DNA from: Artemia franciscana
Lineage: Eukaryota > Arthropoda > Branchiopoda > Anostraca > Artemiidae
Length of the DNA stretch: 64,000 bases
Direction of reading: 5' to 3'
Assembly (NCBI RefSeq): GCF_032884065.1
Contig: NC_088871.1
Coordinates: 45,125,591-45,189,590, forward strand
The first letter of the stretch is position 1. Each line of letters starts with the position of its first letter. Below, piece after piece: positions 34,624 to 43,360 of the stretch. Position numbers and translations under genes: made by a program. The notes beneath the pieces were generated by a model. The model ran no database searches, was not told where the DNA came from, and saw nothing but the letters and a program-made list of their open reading frames with translations.

Positions 34624-35307
34624 GTATGTCTGACTCTGTGTGCTTGTGTGTTTTTTGATTCTCTCACTGTGCCTCTGTGTTTGAGTGTGTGTTTGCCTGT
34701 TTCTGCGTCTATCTTTGTGTGTGTGATTCTTTGTGTTTGTGTGTGTTTTTCTCTCTCTCCCGCCATGCGTGTGTGACTGAGCGTCTATTTACATGTTTCT
34801 ATTTCTGTCTTTGTGTGTTTGTGGGTCTGACTCTGTGTTTTAATGTGTTTTCTTGTCTCTCTCTCACCATGCTTGTGTGACTCAGTGTCAGTTTGCATGT
34901 CTCTTTGTGTGCTTGTGTGTCTGACTTTGTGTTTGTGTGTGTTTTTTTGTTTCTCCCACCGTGCCTGTGTGACTGAGCGTCTGTTTGCTTGTCTCAGTGC
35001 CTGTCTTTGTGTGTTTGACTTTGTGTTTTTGTGTGTGTTTTTGTCCCTCTCCCACCGTGCTGGTGTGGCTGAGCGTCTCTTTGTATATCTCCGTGCCTGT
35101 CGTTGTGTGTTTGTGTGTCTGTCTTTGTGCTTTTGTGTGTGTGTTCTTTGTCTCTCTCCCACTGTGCCTCTGCGACAGAGCGTCTGTTTGCATGCTTCTG
35201 TGCCCGGCTTTGTGTGTCTGACTTTGTGTTTTGTGTATTTTTGTCTCTCTCCCACCGTGCCTGTGTGACAGAGTGTCTGTTTACATGTCTCTGTGCCTTT
35301 GTTTGTA
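34624..35307 (+). repeat. Satellite array of about 105-bp units, left segment
   Basis: Six to seven imperfect units containing CTGTGTGACTGAGCGTCTG, TTGCATGTCTCTGTGCCTG, GTGTGTCTGACTTTGTG and CTCTCTCCCACCGTGCC. The period is close to 105 bp, a multiple of three, so units stay open in several frames; a minus frame of 203 codons here is pure repeat. The same array in the same orientation resumes at 39943, showing that a LINE interrupted it. Confidence 0.85.
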
Positions 35308-35470
35308 TGTTTTATTTTTATTTTATTTTCTTTATTTCCCTCAAAAAATGAGGAGTACGCTACAATATAATATAAAGAAAAAACAAATGATAACACTTAC
35401 AATCAAAACCTATCAAATATTGATCCAACACTAAAAAAAAAAAAACTTGCTAAATAGATTAGCCTAGAAA

Positions 35471-38156
35471 TCATGAAGAGCCAGAACTGTTACTAAAAAA
35501 CGGAAATAAATTGTGGCCTAAAAGGTTAATTTTCGCCCTATCTTCAAACGTTTTATATTTTTTCTTTATACAGACTACAGGATCCTTCACATTAAGCTTT
35601 AAAACAATCTCAGTGCTACTAAAAGAAAGGGGGAAACCAAGTAAAAATTTACAAAATTTAAAATAAGAAACTTTAATGGGCGAAAGATCAGAAGGTCTGA
35701 AATTTCGGAAGAGGAGGGACGGGAACAATACGTGAGGCAGAGCAACAGCGCTATACATACGACCAAGGACGTCCCGACGGTAAAGACCCCGAAAACGAAT
35801 TAAAAGACCGAATGCCTTCCGTAGTTTCATCTGAACATGCTGAACCAGGACTGGTTTGAAATCTCTTTTCGAAGCAGCATAAGGTAATCCCAAATAAGTG
35901 ACTATTGGCGACGACTGAAAAATAACACCATTGCCGCAATCGAGAGTCGCCCTGACATTATCCTCTAAACAATTTACAACAAAAAATTGACATTTTTCAA
36001 AACTGATAGAAAGGCCCAAACCTTTTAAACAAATTAATTACAATATTAAAATTAGAAACAAGACTAGACTTGGACCGGCTTAGAAGGATAATGTCATCAG
36101 CATATGCAATGTAAGACAGATTTCGAGATAATGAAACAAACGAGCAAGAAAGAGAATTAAGGGCAGTAGCTAAACAAGAATTGAATATATAAGGAGAAAT
36201 AATTCCTCCTTGTCTAATTCCTCTACCCACTTGAATTAATTGGGACTGAGATGAAGACGAACTCGGACAGATACGGATCTTTAAACCAGAATACCAAGAG
36301 CGAAGGACTCGTATGATAGCTAGGGGCAATCCAGCATGGATTAAAGTGAGCAGAGCGGATGCATGAGAAATGTTATCAAAGGCCCCTTTGATATCAATCA
36401 AGAGGGCGTATAGCAGTTGACCAGAGATTCTCGCTTCTTCAATAACTTTGCTGAAAGATGCATGGGCATGGTCACATCCCAAACCTCTCTTGAAACCAAC
36501 TTGATTAGAACCAGTGTCAAGAATTTCAAGAAGATCCTTCAAACACAACTCAAACACTTTCCCAATCATAGAACCACTAGTAATTGGCCTCCAGGAACTA
36601 AAAGATGACAAGTCTTTTTTCCCGCTCTTAGGAATAGGCGTAACTATGCCAATATAGAATGACAATGGTACTAAACCAGTAGTAAGTAAAAGGTTGAAAA
36701 ATGCCAGTAGAGTAATAAGAAAAGAAGAAGGAGCAAGTTTTAGGTGATTAGCAAATAAGCCATCATGATCCTTAGCCGACTGCGCCTTCAACGTTTTGAT
36801 TGCTCCACGTAACATATCCTCAGAAATCCTGTAATCAGTTGAAAAATTCTTCAACCTTTCATCTAATTGCAACACAACACTGTTAGAATCGTACGAAGTC
36901 GACAACTTAGAAAAATAATTTTCCCACTCTTTTAGCGATGGTGTGGAATTAGTATCAGGCATGTTAATCCGCCTATTGCCTCGGAGAACATTCCAAAGGA
37001 GATTCTTGTCCTTGTCGCTATCAATGTTTGAAGAAGCTTCTTCTATGACCAGGTTATTATGACGACGGAGCTCCGCTTGGAATTCAGCCTTTCTCTTTTT
37101 CACTAGCAAAAAAAACTGGATGCGAGTCTCTTGGCTTACCGAGGACCCACCATTCCCAATACACTTGTTTAGCCGCCTTATTAGAATTTACCAAAAAAGA
37201 ATTGAGGCTCCAAAAAGGTTTCTGCGCGCCCAATCTTATCCTATTAGTAGGAAAAACTGCCGCAGCACCATACTTTAAGCAATGGATTAATTCAAAATAA
37301 AGACAATTAATAGTCAAAGAGGGATTACTATCCATTGAATCCAAACTATCAGGGATATAAACTTTATCAATTAAAGTCCCAACTCTTTCTTGGTAAAGCG
37401 GTCTAAAATTTGGATTCCAATCAACCCGATCAAAAAATTTAGGAAGCTTATTACCAGAAAAACGAACTGGGGAAGGACGAGAAGCCAAAGGGGGTATAAG
37501 GAACTGAAGCGGCATGTGGTCACTAACGGGGAAATCTTCGATTACAGTAACCACAGGCAAAGGATCACTTGGGTTAGAAGAAAAACATGATCAATATTAG
37601 TTGTACTACCACTCCAATGAATATAAGTAAAATCCTGGGACTTCGGTAAAACAGAAAAATTTGGAAGACAAGAAGATAAAATTGTACCCCTTTCATTTGC
37701 TATATTTGGATCACAGTTAAAATCACCTAAAATATAAGTACGCAAATTTGACTGTAGACTAGAGACAAAACGACTAAGATTAAAACAGCATTGTGTAAAC
37801 GCATCAAAAGAAATATCTTCAGGGTAATCAGTCGGAAAATAACAATTAATTAAAACTACGTTTGAAAAACTACAAGCTAAAAAATTTGTATCAATTGCTA
37901 GAATAGCTGCATTAAGAGACTTGGGTAAAATAGTAGCTAAACCACCGGAGGGACGTCCACCAGTCGGTGTAGCGGGAACAGCAAAAATGTCCTGCTCAGT
38001 AGACAGACTAGAAAGCAGATTCAACAAATGATCAAGGAGGTGGTGTTCCTGAAGACATAATAACGATGATTTTTCATTCAAAAAACTATGAAGTACAGGT
38101 AATTTCCCTAACACACCATTTGAATTAAAGGACGTAATACAAAGTAATACATTCAT
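35471..38156 (-). pseudogene. LINE ORF2 (endonuclease and reverse transcriptase), three frameshifts
   Basis: The ATG at 38156 overlaps the ORF1 stop (ATGA). Four consecutive open pieces on the minus strand make one protein. 38156-37575 starts the endonuclease (ITSFNSNGVLGKLPVLHSFL, CLQEHHLL, YILGDFNCDPN, NIDHVFL); 37570-37110 has VSDHMPLQFL. 37107-36020 is the reverse transcriptase (IVTPIPKSGKKD, SWRPITSGSMIGKVFE, GFKRGLGCDHAHA, LLIDIKGAFDNISH, GRGIRQGGIISPYIFN, YADD at 36104-36093). 36019-35471 is the thumb/C-terminus (SISFEKCQFF, TYLGLPYAASKR). Breaks lie near 37580, in an A8 run at 37108-37115 and near 36025. All are consistent with single-base indels, two of them next to short homopolymers. 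Non-functional as read; catalytic motifs are intact. Confidence 0.87.
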
Positions 38157-39697
38157 TTACAAAATTTCTTTAAAATCGGACACCTAAAGCTGTAAACTGG
38201 ATGATCATTCGAGCCACAACTGGCGCATTTAACTGGCGCTTGACATGGGGAGTCTTTAGTCGAAATGTTATTACCGTTACTTCGGGCACATTTAAAACAT
38301 TCAGATTTACACTGATTTTGAACATGGTTAAAACTTTGACATTTAAAACAACGCCTAGGCTGAATACGATCACGTTCCACTCGGAAAAGCTCATAACCGA
38401 ATTTGATGCCATGTTTGATGTAAAAATGCAGGTATTCTTCTGTTTGAAAAATAACTCTTACAGTTTGCGATTTTCCTAGCCGGTTAAACTCGATTATACC
38501 CGGAAAGTCCAATGCGTAGGCACTAACATCAAAATCAATGTCCACACTCCTGATAATTCTAAAAAATCGCCGAGGCTTGGAAGTTATTATGGTTTCAGGA
38601 AAATTAACCTTTAGATCACAACTGAGCTTCGATGCATCTTGATATGGTACCGATACCATAACACTATCCTTAGTTGCTTTAACATAAAGAATATTTGCAC
38701 ACCCTGTCTTATCAAATTCTTTCTTGCGGCAGACAGGATCCTTCAGTAGGAGAGTGGGTGGGTTTTTTATCACTGTGGTCTCTAATGGGACAGTCTTTAG
38801 TGGGAGAGGCGGCTATTCATGGTAGGGCACACTGGGGGGATTGAGATCAAGATCATTGCCAGGCGTTATTTTTTTCTCTAAATTAGATTCGATACGCTAA
38901 ATAGAAGAAAGTGTTTTTTCAAGCTTTCAGGAATAGTCATAAACAAGTTTATCCAGCTGGACGCTGATGTCAGGCTTTAATACTGGACATTCATTAAAGC
39001 TCCGTGGGACGATTACAGGCCATATGAACTGTTTCGAATCAAGTTCTATGATAACACGCATTATGTCCGAGGCAGTAGTCTTTTCAGCTGTTTGTCCTCT
39101 CCTTTCTTGCAATCTACCAGCTTTACGACACAGACATGCGAGCAGCGTTTTTGCTACATTCAACTCCTCTAAACGATATAATCCTGCCATTGCGTTAGAT
39201 GTTTCATCAACACTTATTCCTGCTTTCAACGAATCAAGAGCGAAGAATAATATCGAATTAACTACGACATGCGAAATTTCTGTCTCTGACACAAAAGTCT
39301 TATCAAAATCGCATGCATTGACTGGCTGGCTTGTGACGTCAGATATATTGTCACTTACAATTACTTCAGTGGAATGTTTATTTGGTCTTGAAATAGACTG
39401 GATTGACAGGTCCACGCTTCGACTGCATGAATTTTCAGCTACAGAATTAGTATTAGCGGGAATGGATTTTTGACTGCTGATTATCGGGGATATACAGGGA
39501 TTATTATTTGAGATGCAAGATTCATGTACTTCATCGTTATTTGAACAGATTAAGCAAATCCAATTCGGTTTTTCTTTACGTTCAATTGGGGAAATACCTG
39601 CACACTGTGGGTGAAACATCTCGAGACATTTTGTGCATTGCAGGGTAATCCCCTTGCCACAAGATCGACCACAACCAGGACAAATAAATATTGACAT
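38153..39697 (-). pseudogene. LINE ORF1: PHD finger plus CCHC zinc-knuckle protein, three in-frame stops
   Basis: One minus-strand frame of about 514 codons from the ATG at 39697, with in-frame stops only near 38929, 38890 and 38805. N-terminus, residues 1-52: a PHD-type finger (CPGCGRSCGKGITLQC, CTKCLEMFHPQCAG, WICLIC) with the canonical FHxxC. The middle is Ser/Asn-rich and then Leu-rich helical. After the stop cluster, which interrupts a predicted coiled-coil-like KLEKTLSSI/RIESNLEKK segment, comes an RRM-like region. The C-terminal knuckles are CFKCQSFNHVQNQC, CFKCARSN(...)C and CASCGSNDHPVYSFRC. PHD and CCHC modules in one ORF1 are an unusual pairing. It ends in a 4-base overlap with ORF2. 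Confidence 0.85.
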
Positions 39698-39942
39698 TTC
39701 TCACTCCTTAGGTCTGGGTTTAAATAAGCAAGGCCAAAAAAAATAAAATCGCCTTTAGCGCTCCATTAAGCTTATAATGCAATAGAATCCTTTATGTAGG
39801 TCAATAAGTATAGTAGGGATTATGCGTCACTATAATCCCTATTGCGAAATTTTGAGTATCTTCACAAAAAACTTACTGAATTAATAACGTCCATGCAATA
39901 TCCAATTTAGATGTTGACACTTTGAACTCTGAATTGATACTG

Positions 39943-40680
39943 TCCCTCTCTCACTTTGTCCCTCTCTCACTTTGCCTGTGTGACAGAGCATCTATTTGCA
40001 TGTCTCTGTGCTGTGTTTGTGTGTCTGACTTTGTGTTTTGTGTGTATTTTTGTCTCTCCCACTGTGCCTGTGTGACTTAGTGTCTGTTTGCATTTCTTTG
40101 CGCCTGTCGTTATGTGTTTGTGTGTCTGACTTCGCATTTTTGTGTGTGTTTTTTGTCTCTCTCCCACCGTGCCTGTGTGACTGAGCGTCTGTTTGCATGT
40201 CTCTGTGCCTGTTCTTGTTTGTTTGTGTGTCTGACTTTTTGCTTTTGTGTGTGTGTTTTGTCTCTCTCCCACTGTGCCCGTGTGATTGAGCGTCTCTTTG
40301 CAGGGTCTCTGTGCCTATCTTTTTGTATTTCTGTGTCTGACTTTGTGTTTTTTTTTGTGTCTCCCACCGTGTCTCTGGGACTGAGTGTCTGTTTGCATGT
40401 CTCTGTGCCTGTCACTGTGTGTTTATGTGTCTAATTTCGTGTTTTTATTTTTATGTTTTTGTTTCCCTCTCACCGTGTCTGTGTGACTGAGTGTCTGTTT
40501 GTATGTGTCTATGCCTGTCTTTGTGTGTTGGTGTCTCTGACTTTGTGTTTTGTGTGTGTTTTTTTTGTCACTCTCCCAACGGGTCTATGTGACTGAGCGC
40601 CTGTTCGTATTTATCTGTGCCTATCTTTGTGTATTTGTGTGTCCGACTCTATGTGTTTGTGTGTATTTTTTCTCCTTTGT
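39943..40680 (+). repeat. Satellite array of about 105-bp units, right segment
   Basis: About seven units of the same array and orientation as 34624-35307 (GTGTGACTGAGYGTCTGTTT, CTCTCTCCCACYGTGCC). It opens with a local 18-bp duplication, TGTCCCTCTCTCACTT, at the LINE border. Minus-strand frames of about 100 codons here are repeat translations, not genes. Confidence 0.85.
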
Positions 40681-41750
40681 TCCTTGTTACCTTCGTAGTG
40701 GGAATTTTGAAATTTATGACCCAGTTTGAACCAAATGCAAAAGTTTCTCTTTTTTCTTCTTTTCCATGTTTCATTTGCTATTGAGAAAACATCCTTTGTT
40801 CATGGTTGCCCTCCTTGTAGTTGGAATTTTAAAATTTATAAGTCTATCTTAATCCGAATGCAAAAAAGTGTCTTTTTTCTTCGTTGGCACGTTTCGTTTG
40901 CTAGCAAGATGAAACTCCTTTTGTAAGTAATCCTCCTTTTGGTGTTGCCCTCCTTTTGTAAGTAATTGTAAGTAAATGCACTTACTATTGTAAGTAATGA
41001 GGTTTCTGCTACATAAAGCATAAAACTTAAGGCTCATTCAAAATCTGATATCGCTAATACTAAGATTTAATTTAATGAATGTAGCATGCAGGTGTGTCTA
41101 ATAGAACAATAGAAACGAGGCGTTTTCATTAAAACCTCTCAGAAATATCTCTTAATAGAATTTAAATTTACCTCTAGTAATAAGCCTCCCCCGATAATCC
41201 TCGATTGAAGGACTTTCTATTTGAAAATATCTCCTTCCTAGCTGTATAATGTTAATTTCATTGTCCTAAGAATAAAGTATTTTAATAACGTTTGTAAATT
41301 TTTTTATTAATAAAAACTTGTAGGTACAAAAAAGCCTTCGTTCTTTAGATTTCTTGTTCCACGATGAATCTTCAATGCCTAATTATTTACGTAATGAAAT
41401 ATCTAAAGCCAATGGTATGTAACATCTCACTGATTCAATACCTAACTTAACCTGTCTAGGAAAAGTGTCTCTTTTTTCTTCGTTAGCGTGTTTCATTTAC
41501 TAGCGAGAATATGTATTGTGAAGTTGACGTTTTTCTTATTATTATTATTGTAAGTAAGGAGACTTCTTCTGCATAAAGCGTAATACTTAAGGCTCATTCA
41601 AAATGTGATTGCTAGTACCAACATTTAAATTAATAACATTCTAGCAGGCAGGTTTGCATTAAATGTAACCTATTTCCAGCAATTGATTTTTTATCCTGCA
41701 TGTCAATTATTCCACACACAGAAAACACACGATCCATTTAATAGTTCTAG
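40681..41750 (+). repeat. Core of the foldback-like element with internal direct duplications
   Basis: Non-coding. TTCTTCTTTTCCATGTTTC-like blocks recur at about 40745 and 40875, and again near 41470. A block with TAAGTAATGAGGTTTCTGCT, CTTAAGGCTCATTCAAAAT and GCAGGCAGGT-like sequence recurs at about 40995-41095 and 41545-41655. No transposase-like frame is visible. Confidence 0.6.
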
Positions 41751-42755
41751 AAAGTGTGCAGGGAATTCTCCATGCAGAGAATAGGTTATTTCGTAGAATC
41801 TATTTCCCGAATTAAAATAATAGGAAGTCTTTCGTGGTTCAGGTGTCTAGTGCTCCATTCCTTTGAGAGGAAATTTATTTCGAATCCTAATGCGGATAAA
41901 AATCTTTGGAATATAATGGTTCCCTGAGAAAATAAAATTTTTAAGAAAATGAAATCTTGAAAGAAAGTCTCGAAGAATAAAACGCACGAAAGAAAAATAA
42001 ACTGTCGAAGAAAAAAATATTTTAAAGCATTACACAATATCCCATGTTTGCGCCGTCATTATGTAACAAATACCTGTGTGTCATTTCTACGGAAAACCCC
42101 ACGTGTTTTCCCTCGTCAATTACTGCGGGGATTCCCCACTTGCCCCAAAGAAACAAGTCACAAGATAATGCGTTATCCTTAACATAAGTAGACATTCCCT
42201 ATTACGTAAGAACATGGAAAACTTCGGACTTAAAAAACGTCTTGAAAAGTCTTAAAAAGGACTTGAAATGTCTTGAAACGTCTTGAAGAAAAATATCTTG
42301 AAATCTCTTGAATAACCTCTTGAAGAAAAATGTCTCAAAAAATGTCTCGAAATGTGTTGCAATGTCTTGAAACACTTCTTGAAGAAAAATTTCGTAAAAA
42401 ATGTCTTAAAGCGTCTTAAAAATGACTTGAAGAAAAAACTCCTTATGATGTAACGCCTACGTTTACATGTTTGTTTGGCGCCCCTTGCTTTTGTTTGCAT
42501 CTTGATTCAGCGGGTCCCTGAAGTTTTTTCCTGGCCTTCGCGGGTTTTTTAAACACTCGATTATGTAACAAACACCAGCATCTCTTAGAAAAATTCCCTA
42601 TTACGTAACAAACACCTGCATTTTGAAAAAAATTAGTAACACGTGCGTCTTGAGGGAATCGCCGTGAAACTTCTTCGTGATCCTAAATCATTAAGGAAGA
42701 AAAGAGTAGCGGCTATGAGCCGGTTTAAGTGCCTATGGAGACATTACTGACGTCA
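41751..42755 (-). repeat. Foldback-like element, right inverted arm
   Basis: 1,005 bp, inverted relative to the left arm. The decamer block is longer here (42230-42440), with many copies of TCTTGAAA-type units separated by GAAGAAAAAT. The CACACG/ACGTAAT block is reduced. The outer end has GTTACATAATAG-module relatives (42560-42625) and CCTATGGAGACATTACTGAC. The two arms differ mainly in copy number of their short repeats. Confidence 0.75.
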
Positions 42756-43360
42756 GTTGACTGAAATGTAGCGGGATGGGGGCAAAAATGCCTTTTTCAA
42801 TATCCAGTGGGATTGGGGGGGGGGACAATTTTCTTAAATTTTCAATGAAAACACAACAAAAGTTTCTCAGTAAAAATCCCAAAAAAGGGTATTTTTTCAA
42901 AAGTCGAAGGGAAGGGGGCGAAAAAAATTGGCTGTAAGTGCCACCTCTTCAACTGACACCACTGCTATTAATTAAAACAGTGAAAATATTCGTTACACTT
43001 GTTCTAGTGAAAGTTGAATCGAAGTTATTTTAGCATTTTTTTTTTTACAATCATACAAAAAAATCTGGTGATTAATTGCATTAGCGTCTTTTCTTTCAAT
43101 TTTGTTAAGCTGATAATAAAGACTGTGAAAAGATTCGTTACGCTTTTTCAAATGAAATTTGAATCGAAACGATTTTGGTATCATTTTGTATTTTTAACGG
43201 TCTTCTAAAAGATTTTGTTGAGTAATTATATTAGTGTGTTTTTTCCCCCGAATCCAAAATTAATGAGAAAATATTATTCTTTTGCCATCCATAGGTTATG
43301 GATTAATAATTTCTTGGACCATACTGACTTTCTGTTCATAATTAAAATTAACTGAATATC
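42756..43360. other. Spacer without recognisable features
   Basis: AT-rich, with a G9-plus tract near 42826. Two sections around 42990-43075 and 43120-43210 resemble each other (AAAGTTGAATCGAAGTTATT versus AAATTTGAATCGAAACGATT), suggesting an old duplication of about 140 bp. Confidence 0.4.

Larger units (their letters stand above)
35308..39942 (-). mobile_element. LINE with PHD + CCHC ORF1, inserted into the satellite array
   Basis: About 4.6 kb on the minus strand: 5' UTR about 245 bp, ORF1 (38153-39697), ORF2 (35471-38156), and a 3' UTR of about 130 bp containing a T12 run (coding strand). It ends in a small CCTCA/TGAGG hairpin and an AATAAA-rich tail. The satellite phrase TGTGCCTTTGTTTGTATG on the left and CTCACTTTGCCTGTGTGAC on the right belong to one array, which sets the borders to within a few bases. 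CCCTC/TCTC redundancy hides any target duplication. There is no RNase H. The RT reads like Jockey/CR1-group elements but I cannot assign a clade. Confidence 0.82.
33617..42755. mobile_element. Foldback-like DNA element with about 1-kb inverted arms (9.1 kb including a nested LINE)
   Basis: Left arm 33617-34623 and right arm 41751-42755 are inverted copies. TGACGTCAGTA lies at the outer left and its inverse at the outer right. TCCATAGGCACTT, CTACTCTTTTCTTCCTTAA and the inner CTGCATGGAGAATTCCCTGC are shared in inverted order. The arms contain short tandem repeats and the core consists of about 105-bp satellite plus unique sequence. No transposase is present, so it is non-autonomous. Because the ends sit in palindromic TGACGTCA, the target duplication cannot be set: an 8-bp (hAT-like) or a 6-bp GACGTC (Polinton-like, AGT...ACT termini) reading both fit. 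Removing the LINE leaves about 4.5 kb. Arms rich in tandem repeats recall foldback/Galileo-type elements. Confidence 0.75.

Noticed and set aside
34785..35396. 203-codon minus frame in the satellite, and similar frames of 66-141 codons at 34.7-35.4 and 40.0-40.4 kb
   Set aside because: Pure translations of the about 105-bp repeat, whose length is a multiple of three; several frames on both strands are open at once.
34624..40680. CRISPR-like array
   Set aside because: Units are contiguous tandem repeats without unique spacers, and the context is eukaryotic retrotransposon DNA.
33617..42755. Calling the foldback-like element a Polinton/Maverick
   Set aside because: Ends and a possible 6-bp duplication fit, but no DNA polymerase B, integrase, ATPase or protease frame is present; the only coding DNA is a nested LINE.
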